Assembly (NCBI GenBank): GCA_023399455.1
Contig: JAEWPN010000254.1
Coordinates: 1 to 16,984 of the forward strand
Length of the DNA stretch: 16,984 bases
Direction of reading: 5' to 3'
From: Bacillota bacterium
Lineage (GTDB): Bacteria > Bacillota > Clostridia > Lachnospirales > Lachnospiraceae
Shown piece by piece: positions 1 to 7,094 of this stretch. The position numbers and the translations under genes were made by a program. Position 1 is the first letter of the stretch. Each line of letters starts with the position of its first letter. The notes under the pieces are model-generated. The model was not told where the DNA came from. It saw only the letters and a program-made list of their open reading frames with translations, and did no database searches.

Positions 1-476
1 GAAAAGATGAGTTGTTTTGTGCGTTGGTTTCTCCGGTGGCAGATCAATTTAAGGAATTGCTCAAAGGTGTCAATGACGACTTTCATAATTTGCCGGATAA
101 CGAAAAAAATAATGCTGCGTTTGCTCCCAAATCGCAGACCAATGATTTTGTGAATTTTATTGATTTTGTTTACCGGAATTTTGATGTATTTAAGTTACTG
201 ATAGAGTCCTCGAGGGGCTCCTCTTATGAGAACTATCTGCACGAATTAGTGGATATTCTCGTGGCGTCTACCATGCGGTTCATTAAAGAAACGAACCGTG
301 AAGCGATTATCTTAGGAAAAAAAGTGACACCTGAAATTATCCATATACTGATTACCGCGCATTTAAATGGACTTTTCGAACCTGTTATTCACAATATGAG
401 CCGTGAAGATGCCCGAATATATACAGAACAGCTTCAATATTTCTTTAATGCCGGATGGGCTGATATTCTTCACTAG
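1..476 (+). CDS. TetR/AcrR-family transcriptional regulator, 5' end missing
   Basis: The frame is open from the first base and ends at TAG 474-476. A TTG at 12 could serve as a start, but translation in this frame runs unbroken to the window edge as KDELFCALV. That is the typical end of the TetR helix-turn-helix domain (usually YFxNKDELF), so the gene most likely starts outside the window and lacks only about 40 residues here. The remaining 150 or so residues are an all-helical TetR ligand-binding and dimerisation domain. They contain NFIDFVYRNFDVFKLLIESS and end in YTEQLQYFFNAGWADIL, a tail common in clostridial TetR regulators beside ABC exporter pairs. It lies directly upstream of two ABC genes and is their most obvious candidate local regulator. 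The ligand is unknown. Family assignment is fairly sure; target assignment is inference from position. Confidence 0.8.
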   Translation, partial: KDELFCALVSPVADQFKELLKGVNDDFHNLPDNEKNNAAFAPKSQTNDFVNFIDFVYRNFDVFKLLIESSRGSSYENYLHELVDILVASTMRFIKETNREAIILGKKVTPEIIHILITAHLNGLFEPVIHNMSREDARIYTEQLQYFFNAGWADILH

Positions 477-480
477 AAAA

Positions 481-508
481 CAAATGCCGCTTAAGGGCAT
501 TTGCTTTT
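481..508 (+). terminator. Hairpin terminator after the TetR gene
   Basis: CAAATGCC (481-488) pairs perfectly with GGCATTTG (496-503) around a 7-base loop, four bases after the TetR stop codon. CTTTT follows. The U-run is short, so termination may be partial and some read-through into the ABC genes is possible. Confidence 0.6.
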
Positions 509-516
509 ACGGCAAC

Positions 517-534
517 AGTTAGTCTTAGCTAACT
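517..534. promoter_or_regulatory. Candidate operator AGTTAG-N6-CTAACT upstream of the ABC pair
   Basis: AGTTAG (517-522) and CTAACT (529-534) form a perfect 6-bp dyad with a 6-bp centre. It lies between the hairpin and the ribosome binding site AGGAGGG (547-553) of the first ABC gene. The core GTTAG-N6-CTAAC also occurs at 8243-8258 inside the siderophore-operon promoter and was not found elsewhere in the window. TTAG/CTAA half-sites resemble those of DtxR/IdeR-type metal repressors, though the known consensus has a much shorter centre. A weak promoter could overlap it (TTGCTT 501-506, TTAGCT 525-530). The binding protein is unknown; the upstream TetR protein is an alternative candidate. Confidence 0.45.
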
Positions 535-563
535 TGAACGGAGATTAGGAGGGACGTAACGTA

Positions 564-2351
564 ATGAAAGAAAAGAGTGTATTTTTTCGCTTGTTCAGTT
601 ATATGGGAAAGTACAAAATAACGATGGCGGTTTCTGCGCTTATGGCTGCAATTGCTGCTGTAGTAAATTTAAGTGCATTTGTTTGTGTTTATAATGTTGC
701 AAAGGAAATTGTGCAGTCATTGGGAGATTTTTCAAAATTGGATCAGGCCGGACTGGCGCAACTGGGATGGCAGGCTGTTTTCCTGATTTCTATGTCGTTC
801 GGGTTGTATGGTATGGCACTGCTGTTTTCCCACATCACAGCATATAACACAGTGGCGGGGCTTCGAATCAAGCTGATCGATCATACAGGAGCGCTCCACT
901 TGGGATACCACTCCATTAATCCGAGTGGAAAGCAAAGGAAAATCATTGAAAAGAATACGGATAATCTGGAAACTCTTATTGCGCATCAAATACCGGATTT
1001 TGTTCAGTCGTTGGTTCTGCCTATTGCTTTTCTGGTGTTTATGTTTACATATGATTGGCGTTTGTCTGTAGTTTGCCTGCTTCCCATTTTGATCGGCTTT
1101 GGGATTCTTGCTTCTATGCTCAAAGGCGCAAGTGAGGGTCTGGCAAAGCAATACCAAAAATCAGCAGAAGACATCAGTAACGCAGCGACGGAGTATGTAC
1201 GGGGGATCTCGGTTGTAAAGGCTTTCGGACAGACGGCCGATTCCTTCCGGCGTTATAAAGCATCTGTAAAAGAATACAGCGATTATGTAATCAAATATGC
1301 GCTGTCTATGGAGAATAGTGACAGCGCATACAATACGGTCATTAACGGAATTTTCTTTTTTTTAATACCGGGAGGGATTATTCTCTTTAATTCCGGCGCA
1401 GATACCGAGCGTATGATTCTGAGCTTTATTTTCTTTGCCGTGTTGATTCCCGCCGTTGTTACGATCTTAAATAGGATTATGAAAAGTGCATCCAATCTGA
1501 TGGTTGCAAAATCATCTCTGGATGCCATCGATAAAATTATGAATGAGAAATCTTTACCGCAGACAAAGGAACCCCAAATACCATTAAACTATGACATTAC
1601 ACTGGATCATGTATCCTTTGCCTATGAGGATGGCGCAGAAAAAGCACTGGATGATGTGTCCCTTACCATAGAACCAGGAACGATTACTGCCTTGGTAGGC
1701 GAATCCGGCGGTGGCAAAAGCACGATAGCCAATCTCATTGCTCGATTCTGGGATGTACAGGGCGGCTCCCTCAAAGTTGGCGGTGTAGATGTCAGAAATA
1801 TGGACTATGATGAGTGGATGAAACAGGTAAGCATTGTATTTCAGGATACCAGTCTTTTTAAAATGTCTATTTTGGACAATGTGGCTTTTTATACGCCCGA
1901 AGTTTCGCGGGAGGATGTACTGCGCGCACTTCATTTGGCTCAATGCGATGACATTTTAGAGAAGCTTCCCCATAGTGCCGATACGATAATCGGTACGAAA
2001 GGTGTCTACCTTTCCGGGGGAGAAATGCAGCGTGTCGCATTGGCACGCGCAATTTTGAAGGATGCTCCTGTAGTGCTGCTCGACGAGGCAACGGCATTTG
2101 CCGATGCGGAAAACGAGCATCTGATCCAGATGGCGTTGGACGAGCTTCTTCGGGGAAAGACAGTGCTTATGATCGCACACCGCCTGTCTACCGTTATCCA
2201 CGCCGACCAAATTTGTGTGCTGGAACACGGAAAAATTACAGAACGAGGAACCCATGCCGAGCTGCTGAAAGCGGGAGGCGTTTACACCCATATGTATGAA
2301 GAGTATCAAAGCAGCATTTCCTGGCGGATTGGAGGGAAGAAATATGTTTAA
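564..2351 (+). CDS. ABC transporter, exporter-fold half-transporter (IrtA/YbtP-like subunit)
   Basis: This 595-residue protein has an N-terminal six-helix membrane domain (hydrophobic segments near residues 17-40, 69-92, 147-187 as two helices, 256-277 and 284-305) fused to a C-terminal nucleotide-binding domain. The NBD has Walker A GESGGGKST (379-387), Q-loop Gln427, signature LSGGEMQ (483-489), Walker B VVLLLDE-type ending at Glu508, and H-loop His539. All ATPase motifs are intact. After Walker B the D-loop reads ATAFADAENE rather than the usual SALD; AFAD is a mark of the IrtA/YbtP branch, whose members import ferric siderophores. Start ATG 564 follows AGGAGGG (547-553). The gene overlaps the next by 8 bp, so the two subunits are probably translationally coupled and form a heterodimer. 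A multidrug or peptide exporter is the alternative. The IrtA SID domain is absent. Confidence 0.88.
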   Translation: MKEKSVFFRLFSYMGKYKITMAVSALMAAIAAVVNLSAFVCVYNVAKEIVQSLGDFSKLDQAGLAQLGWQAVFLISMSFGLYGMALLFSHITAYNTVAGLRIKLIDHTGALHLGYHSINPSGKQRKIIEKNTDNLETLIAHQIPDFVQSLVLPIAFLVFMFTYDWRLSVVCLLPILIGFGILASMLKGASEGLAKQYQKSAEDISNAATEYVRGISVVKAFGQTADSFRRYKASVKEYSDYVIKYALSMENSDSAYNTVINGIFFFLIPGGIILFNSGADTERMILSFIFFAVLIPAVVTILNRIMKSASNLMVAKSSLDAIDKIMNEKSLPQTKEPQIPLNYDITLDHVSFAYEDGAEKALDDVSLTIEPGTITALVGESGGGKSTIANLIARFWDVQGGSLKVGGVDVRNMDYDEWMKQVSIVFQDTSLFKMSILDNVAFYTPEVSREDVLRALHLAQCDDILEKLPHSADTIIGTKGVYLSGGEMQRVALARAILKDAPVVLLDEATAFADAENEHLIQMALDELLRGKTVLMIAHRLSTVIHADQICVLEHGKITERGTHAELLKAGGVYTHMYEEYQSSISWRIGGKKYV

Positions 2352-4083
2352 GAATATTTATCGTTTAAGCGCCGGTGCAAATCGGTCCATTTTAAAAGCC
2401 AGTTTTTTCATGACTCTTTTCAATCTGGCGGCCTTGCTGCCGGTGATCCTATTGGCACTTGTGACAAATGAGATGGTGAGCCGTTACTTTGGGTATACAC
2501 AGGGCGCTATTCCACTTTGGGGTTATTCGATCGCTGCCTTTGTCCTCATGGCCGTAATCTTTGTAACCTATAAGATCACCTATCGCAAAAAGTATTCCAC
2601 CTCCGGCAGAGAGGACATGCGCCTACGCATGGAACTGGCTGATAAAATACGGCGGCTTCCTCTTTCCTATCTTGGTAAGAGGGATTTAAGCGATTTGACC
2701 TCAGTCATTATGGATGATGTCGCGGTTACTGCAAATACGCTTGCCACGGTTATGACAGAGCTGATCAGCGGCTTGCTTTCCGGATTTATCACTATCGGTA
2801 TCCTTTTTATTTATGACTGGCGCCTGGCACTAAGCCTTGCCGCCTGCCTGCCCCTTGCCGCCATCTCTATGTCGATGTCCAAAGCGATTTCTGAGGGCGC
2901 AAATAAGAGGAACAAACAAAAGAAGCTGAATATCAGCGACGGTTTGCAGGAATATCTTGAAAATATAAAGGTGCTTCGGACTTCGCAGAAAATGGGTGAC
3001 TATCAAAAGGGGATGGCATACAAAATCAAGCGAATTATTCCCGGCCTTGTCCTGCATGAGCTTCTGGCAGGGCTATCGATTTCCATTTCCTATAATGTTA
3101 TGCGCATTGGACTGGGATTTGTCATTATCACCGGCTCGGCGCTGTTGATTTCGCGTGAGATCAGTATACTCACATTTTTGTTTTTCCTGTTCATCGCTGC
3201 AAGAATCTATGAGCCGCTGACAAGAGCATGTGAAATGCTTGGCGAATTGATTTATTCGCTGGTCAGCGCAGGGAGGATTCGCACTCTGCTGGACTATCCC
3301 GAGCAGAACGGAAACGAAAATATAAATCTGTCGCAATTTGACATTTCCTTTGACCATGTCAGCTTTGGCTACAATCAAGAAGATGTGATCCACGACGTTT
3401 CCTTTACTGCCAGACAGGGCGAGATCACAGCTCTTGTAGGACCGTCCGGCTGCGGGAAAAGCACCCTGTGCAAATTGGCTGCACGCTTTTGGGATATACA
3501 GCGCGGAAGCATATCCATCGGCGGCGTTAATGTCAATTCTGTTTCTCCGGAAGCTCTGCTAAAGAATTATTCCATTGTTTTCCAGGATGTAGTTTTATTC
3601 AATGATACCATCTTTAACAATATCAGGATCGGCAAGGAGAATGCTACAAAAGAAGAGATCGTTGCCGCAGCAAAGCTGGCTCGCTGCGACGAGTTTATCG
3701 AGCGGTTGCCGCAGGGGTACGATACCGTAATCGGTGAGAATGGAAAAACGCTGTCAGGCGGCGAACGTCAGCGGTTGTCCATTGCTCGTGCATTTTTGAA
3801 GGATGCTCCCATTATTCTTCTGGACGAAAGCACTGCATCCATCGATCCTGAAAATGAAACAAAAATTCAGGAAGCAATCGGAACACTGATTGAAAATAAA
3901 ACAGTACTGATTATTGCTCATAAACTGAGGTCCATTGTGGAATGCGATAAAATTATTGTGCTCAAAGAGGGCCGTTTGCTGGAAGAAGGAACACATAATA
4001 AGCTTATGGAGAAGAAAGGGTTATATCATCGGCTATATGCGCTGCAAAACGAGAGCATGACATGGGCAGTTAAAACAGTCTGA
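2344..4083 (+). CDS. ABC transporter, exporter-fold half-transporter (IrtB/YbtQ-like subunit)
   Basis: This 579-residue partner of the preceding gene has six predicted membrane helices followed by a nucleotide-binding domain. Walker A is GPSGCGKST (366-374), signature LSGGERQ (470-476), Walker B IILLDE (490-495) and H-loop His526. The D-loop region reads DESTASIDPENE, as in IrtB/YbtQ-type subunits. I place the start at ATG 2344, giving MFKNIYRL, because GGAGGGA (2331-2337) lies six bases before it. An in-frame ATG at 2296 has no such site and would add 16 residues encoded inside the upstream gene. The 8-bp overlap (2344-2351) indicates coupled translation. Both NBDs look catalytically competent, with intact Walker B glutamates. 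The heterodimer could import a metal-siderophore complex or export a small molecule; the neighbouring siderophore operon favours the first, by inference. Confidence 0.88.
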   Translation: MFKNIYRLSAGANRSILKASFFMTLFNLAALLPVILLALVTNEMVSRYFGYTQGAIPLWGYSIAAFVLMAVIFVTYKITYRKKYSTSGREDMRLRMELADKIRRLPLSYLGKRDLSDLTSVIMDDVAVTANTLATVMTELISGLLSGFITIGILFIYDWRLALSLAACLPLAAISMSMSKAISEGANKRNKQKKLNISDGLQEYLENIKVLRTSQKMGDYQKGMAYKIKRIIPGLVLHELLAGLSISISYNVMRIGLGFVIITGSALLISREISILTFLFFLFIAARIYEPLTRACEMLGELIYSLVSAGRIRTLLDYPEQNGNENINLSQFDISFDHVSFGYNQEDVIHDVSFTARQGEITALVGPSGCGKSTLCKLAARFWDIQRGSISIGGVNVNSVSPEALLKNYSIVFQDVVLFNDTIFNNIRIGKENATKEEIVAAAKLARCDEFIERLPQGYDTVIGENGKTLSGGERQRLSIARAFLKDAPIILLDESTASIDPENETKIQEAIGTLIENKTVLIIAHKLRSIVECDKIIVLKEGRLLEEGTHNKLMEKKGLYHRLYALQNESMTWAVKTV

Positions 4084-4121
4084 ACAATAAGAAGTCTCTT
4101 TTCAGAAAGAAACTATGCAAA

Positions 4122-4277
4122 ATGAAAAAACAAAAAGACACCAACCGTTTAGACGGAAAAGGTAGCTCCTGTTGCGATTATTTCATTTTCATGGATGGTG
4201 GAAAGGTGGTCTGTAGTGGATCTTGGAACGAGAAAACCAAACAATATGTGTCCGAATATTTCCGTATTCAGCGGTGA
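4122..4277 (+). pseudogene. 51-codon frame resembling an ABC ATPase C-terminal tail
   Basis: An open frame runs from ATG 4122 to TGA 4275-4277 in the gap between two convergent operons. It overlaps the end of the opposing ATPase gene by 10 bp. Its second half reads CCDYFIFMDGGKVVCSGSW and then NEKTKQYVSEYF. This matches the pattern that follows the H-loop in ABC ATPases: compare ECDKIIVLKEGRLLEEGT in the upstream gene and YADYLFAICQGRLIVEGT in the opposing one. Walker A, signature and Walker B are all absent, so it cannot be a working ATPase. The ribosome binding site is weak (AGAAAGAAA). The likeliest reading is a remnant of a lost third ABC gene in this operon, perhaps an energy-coupling ATPase. 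A genuine small protein with three cysteines cannot be excluded. Confidence 0.4.
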
Positions 4278-5062
4278 TACTTTCCGATTGGAATAACAAG
4301 GGGGGAATTTGAAACCGGATCATTTATTACGCAGCAGTCGAGTCCAAAAATATCTTTTATTAGTTCGGGTGAAATGACCTCGGCCGGAGTTCCCTCTACG
4401 ATCAGCCTTCCCTGACAGATTGCAAACAGATAATCCGCATATCGTGCAGACAGATTGATATCGTGCAATACCATTACGATAGTAATCCCTCTTGTCCTGT
4501 TCAGCTCTGTCAACAAGTCCAGAATTTCCACCTGATAGGCGATATCCAGGAATGTGGTCGGTTCATCCAAGAGCAGAATATCCGTCTGCTGGGCCAGCGC
4601 CAGTGCAATCCACACTCTTTGCCGCTGTCCTCCTGAAAGCTTATCTACACTATGGTTAGCAAGTTCCGCGATTCCCATAACTTCAAGAGCTTCTAAGGCA
4701 GCATCGTAATCACTTTTACTCATACTTTTCATTATAGTACGGTAAGGAAACCTTCCCCGGCAAACCAAATCAAATACCGTAATACCTTCCGGAACTACCG
4801 GAGACTGAGGCAGCAGCCCCAGGGTTTGTGCCAGCAGCTTTGATGGATAGGATTCTATCTTTTTGCCGTCCAATACAATATTCCCTCCTTCCGGTTTGAT
4901 CAGTCTTGACAGAGTCTTCAGTAACGTAGATTTTCCGCTGCCGTTCCCTCCGATTATAACGCTGATTTTATTGCTTGGAACGCAAATATCTATCCCATCT
5001 ATAATAATTTTTTTGTCATAGCCGGCAATCACCTTTTCTGCCGACAATAAATGTTCTTTCAT
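4268..5062 (-). CDS. Ferric-siderophore-type ABC importer ATPase (FepC/FecE family)
   Basis: This 264-residue soluble ATPase energises the two permeases encoded just upstream. Walker A is GNGSGKST (39-46), the Q-loop is LLPQSP (Gln86), signature LSGGQRQ (142-148), Walker B DILLLDEP with Glu167, and H-loop His200 in VLHDIN. LSGGQRQR followed by LLLDEPTTFLDIAYQ is characteristic of the FepC/FhuC/BtuD branch that powers siderophore, haem and cobalamin importers. Start ATG (5060-5062) has AGGAGG at 5072-5077, nine bases upstream. It overlaps the preceding permease stop as ATGA, so translation is coupled. It is the last gene of the four-gene operon and converges on the + strand frame at 4122-4277. 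No clear terminator is visible after it. Confidence 0.95.
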   Translation of the reverse strand: MKEHLLSAEKVIAGYDKKIIIDGIDICVPSNKISVIIGGNGSGKSTLLKTLSRLIKPEGGNIVLDGKKIESYPSKLLAQTLGLLPQSPVVPEGITVFDLVCRGRFPYRTIMKSMSKSDYDAALEALEVMGIAELANHSVDKLSGGQRQRVWIALALAQQTDILLLDEPTTFLDIAYQVEILDLLTELNRTRGITIVMVLHDINLSARYADYLFAICQGRLIVEGTPAEVISPELIKDIFGLDCCVINDPVSNSPLVIPIGKYHR

Positions 5063-6099
5063 GATCCATTTCCTCCTTTGCTATTAACCCGTACCAATAA
5101 AAACAGCATATAAGGAGCGCCCAATACGCCCGTGATAACACCTGCCGGATATCTTGTTCCTAAAGCATACTGCCCGACCAAATCTGCGGCAAGTACGAGC
5201 AATGCTCCTACCAGACCGGCAGATATCGTATTTACTCCGCTTTTTCCGACCAATCTGGATGCAATAGGGCCTGACAAAAATGCTACAGATGCAATGGGGC
5301 CTGTGATAGAAGTGGCAAATGCAACTAAGAATACGGCTCCCAATATAAGGACCAGATACATTATATTTACTTTTACTCCCATAGTGGTGGCAGATTCATC
5401 TCCCAGCTGCATCACTTTCAGATGCCTTCCAAATAATGTGAGCACAAAGCCCCCAATGATAACTACCGCAAATAGGCTCGGTACTCCGTCCATCTGAACG
5501 CCGTTTAAGCTCCCGTTCAGCCAGCGGAGAGCTGTGGCTACGTCATATTGGGCTCCTTTCAGTAATACAAAGGATATTCCGGCCCTCAGCATTGCCTGAA
5601 TTCCTATCCCGATAAGAATCAAACGGACCTTGGAAAAGCTTTTTCCCTGTGACAGCAAGTAGATACTGACGGCTACGGCAAGCCCCGCTATAAGCGAGAT
5701 AACTGATACAGTTTCACCGCTCATATGCAGCACTAAAATACAGAAAACGGCTGCAAAACCGGAACCGGCGGTGACACCTATAATATCAGGACTCGCCAAG
5801 TCGTTTCTGAGTAAAGTCTGAAAAGTATTTCCAGCCATGCCAAATGCCATACCAGCTAAAATGCCGGTGAGCATTCTGGGCAGCCGCAGTGTTTTTATCG
5901 TAAATACCGCACCTTCTATTTCTTCTCCTCTTAATACCCTGTATATCACATCGAGAGAATAAATCGTATTTCCGTATATAAGCATGAATATTGACAGGAG
6001 AAAAATAAGAACAAGCAGTACAATAACTGCCACAATATGCTGGCGGCGTCTCTTATGGTACCCGCTCATTATTAAATTTTTTGTAGAATTCGATATCAT
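5059..6099 (-). CDS. FecCD-family iron-siderophore permease, second subunit
   Basis: This 346-residue integral membrane protein has about ten hydrophobic segments and a short positively charged N-terminus (YHKRRRQH near residue 14). Family motifs are present: LRLPRMLTGILAGMAFGMAGNTFQTLLRNDLASPDIIGV near the second helix, and the coupling-helix region GDESATTMGV facing the ATPase, followed by TSITGPIASVAFLSGPIASR. It would pair with the other permease to form the channel that receives metal chelate from the binding lipoprotein. The start overlaps the previous stop as ATGA (6096-6099), with AAGGTGAA upstream. An internal Met at residue 11 is possible but less well placed. Substrate class is siderophore, haem or cobalamin; siderophore is favoured by the context. 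Confidence 0.93.
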   Translation of the reverse strand: MISNSTKNLIMSGYHKRRRQHIVAVIVLLVLIFLLSIFMLIYGNTIYSLDVIYRVLRGEEIEGAVFTIKTLRLPRMLTGILAGMAFGMAGNTFQTLLRNDLASPDIIGVTAGSGFAAVFCILVLHMSGETVSVISLIAGLAVAVSIYLLSQGKSFSKVRLILIGIGIQAMLRAGISFVLLKGAQYDVATALRWLNGSLNGVQMDGVPSLFAVVIIGGFVLTLFGRHLKVMQLGDESATTMGVKVNIMYLVLILGAVFLVAFATSITGPIASVAFLSGPIASRLVGKSGVNTISAGLVGALLVLAADLVGQYALGTRYPAGVITGVLGAPYMLFLLVRVNSKGGNGS

Positions 6100-7094
6100 A
6101 TAGAGTTCACCTTCGCTTTCCGGGCAATCATAATAAAGAAGGGGGCACCCAAAAAGGCTGTTATGATTCCTACTTCAAGTTCGCCGGGGCTTCCGATTAC
6201 TCGCCCTATTACATCGGACACAATTAAGAGGCCTGCTCCGCCGATTGCAGACATAGGAATAATGTACTTTAAGTCAGGACCGAATATGATCCGCATGAAA
6301 TGGGGAATCATTAGGCCCACAAAGCCAATGGGGCCTGCCAAAGCCGTTGTTGCACCGCATAGCAGTACTCCTGCGAAAGCGCCTAATCCTCGAGTCAGTT
6401 TTATATTGGTTCCCAGACTTGTTGCTATTTCATCTCCAAGAGCGAGAGAATTCAAAGAGGGAATCAATAGGATGGCAATCAGGAAACCTATTGCCAGATA
6501 TGGGGCCATAATCTTTATATCATCCCAGCCGGTACCGCCGATGCTTCCGACCTGCCAAAATCTAAAAGCGTCCATAACAAGTGATTTGGGCAGCATAACC
6601 GTATTGACCAGAGAAGATAATGCAATGCTTGTGGCAGTCCCTGATAAGGCCAGTTTAATTGGTGTAATCTCTCCGTTTCCGACAGCGGCGATTGCATACA
6701 CAAACACAGCCGTAGCTCCTGCTCCGATTAACGCCAGCCAGATGTACTGATTCGGCAGATTGATATTAAAAAATGCAATACCGCATACAACAAATAAAGA
6801 AGCGCCGGTATTTACGCCCAGTATGCTTGGATCTGCTATCGGGTTTCTCGTGATAGACTGCATAAGGGCACCCGATACGCCGAGTGCCCCTCCTGCTATT
6901 ATGCCAAAGACCATTCTTGGAATTCTTGCCTGCACCACACTGACCGTAAAAGAATCTCCGCCTGCGCCGGTAAGTGCCGCAAGAACATCGCTTACCGGAA
7001 CATTTCGAGAGCCTGCCGCCAGAGAAAGCAGGCCGCATAACACGATACCTATGGAACTTAAAAAAATAACAATTTTATTCTTGGATATTTTCAT
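6096..7094 (-). CDS. FecCD-family iron-siderophore permease, first subunit
   Basis: This 332-residue multi-helix membrane protein belongs to the BtuC/FecCD family. It begins with a membrane anchor (IVIFLSSIGIVLCGLLSLAAG). Conserved features include ARIPRMVFGIIAGGALGVSGALMQSITRNPIADPSILGVNTGAS, the coupling region GDEIATSLGTN, and GPIGFVGLMIPHFMRIIFG, which is diagnostic of this family. It forms a heterodimeric channel with the next gene product. Its start lies inside the 3' end of the binding-protein gene (overlap 7075-7094), preceded by AAAGG very close to the ATG. It therefore probably relies on ribosomes finishing the upstream gene. All motifs are intact and no frameshift was seen. Confidence 0.93.
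   Translation of the reverse strand: MKISKNKIVIFLSSIGIVLCGLLSLAAGSRNVPVSDVLAALTGAGGDSFTVSVVQARIPRMVFGIIAGGALGVSGALMQSITRNPIADPSILGVNTGASLFVVCGIAFFNINLPNQYIWLALIGAGATAVFVYAIAAVGNGEITPIKLALSGTATSIALSSLVNTVMLPKSLVMDAFRFWQVGSIGGTGWDDIKIMAPYLAIGFLIAILLIPSLNSLALGDEIATSLGTNIKLTRGLGAFAGVLLCGATTALAGPIGFVGLMIPHFMRIIFGPDLKYIIPMSAIGGAGLLIVSDVIGRVIGSPGELEVGIITAFLGAPFFIMIARKAKVNSI

Noticed and set aside
2296..2343. Upstream ATG that would extend the second ABC protein by 16 residues
   Set aside because: No ribosome binding site precedes it, while GGAGGGA is ideally placed before ATG 2344. The extra residues would simply be the out-of-frame end of the first gene.
4093..4114. Weak hairpin AGTCTCTTT / AAAGAAACT after the second ABC gene as a terminator
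   Set aside because: One mismatch, low GC and no T-run; not convincing as a rho-independent terminator.
6163..6750. 195-codon open frame on the + strand opposite the first FecCD permease
   Set aside because: It is antisense to a gene with complete family motifs, its product is proline- and serine-rich without any domain, and it has no ribosome binding site. It reflects codon bias of the real gene.
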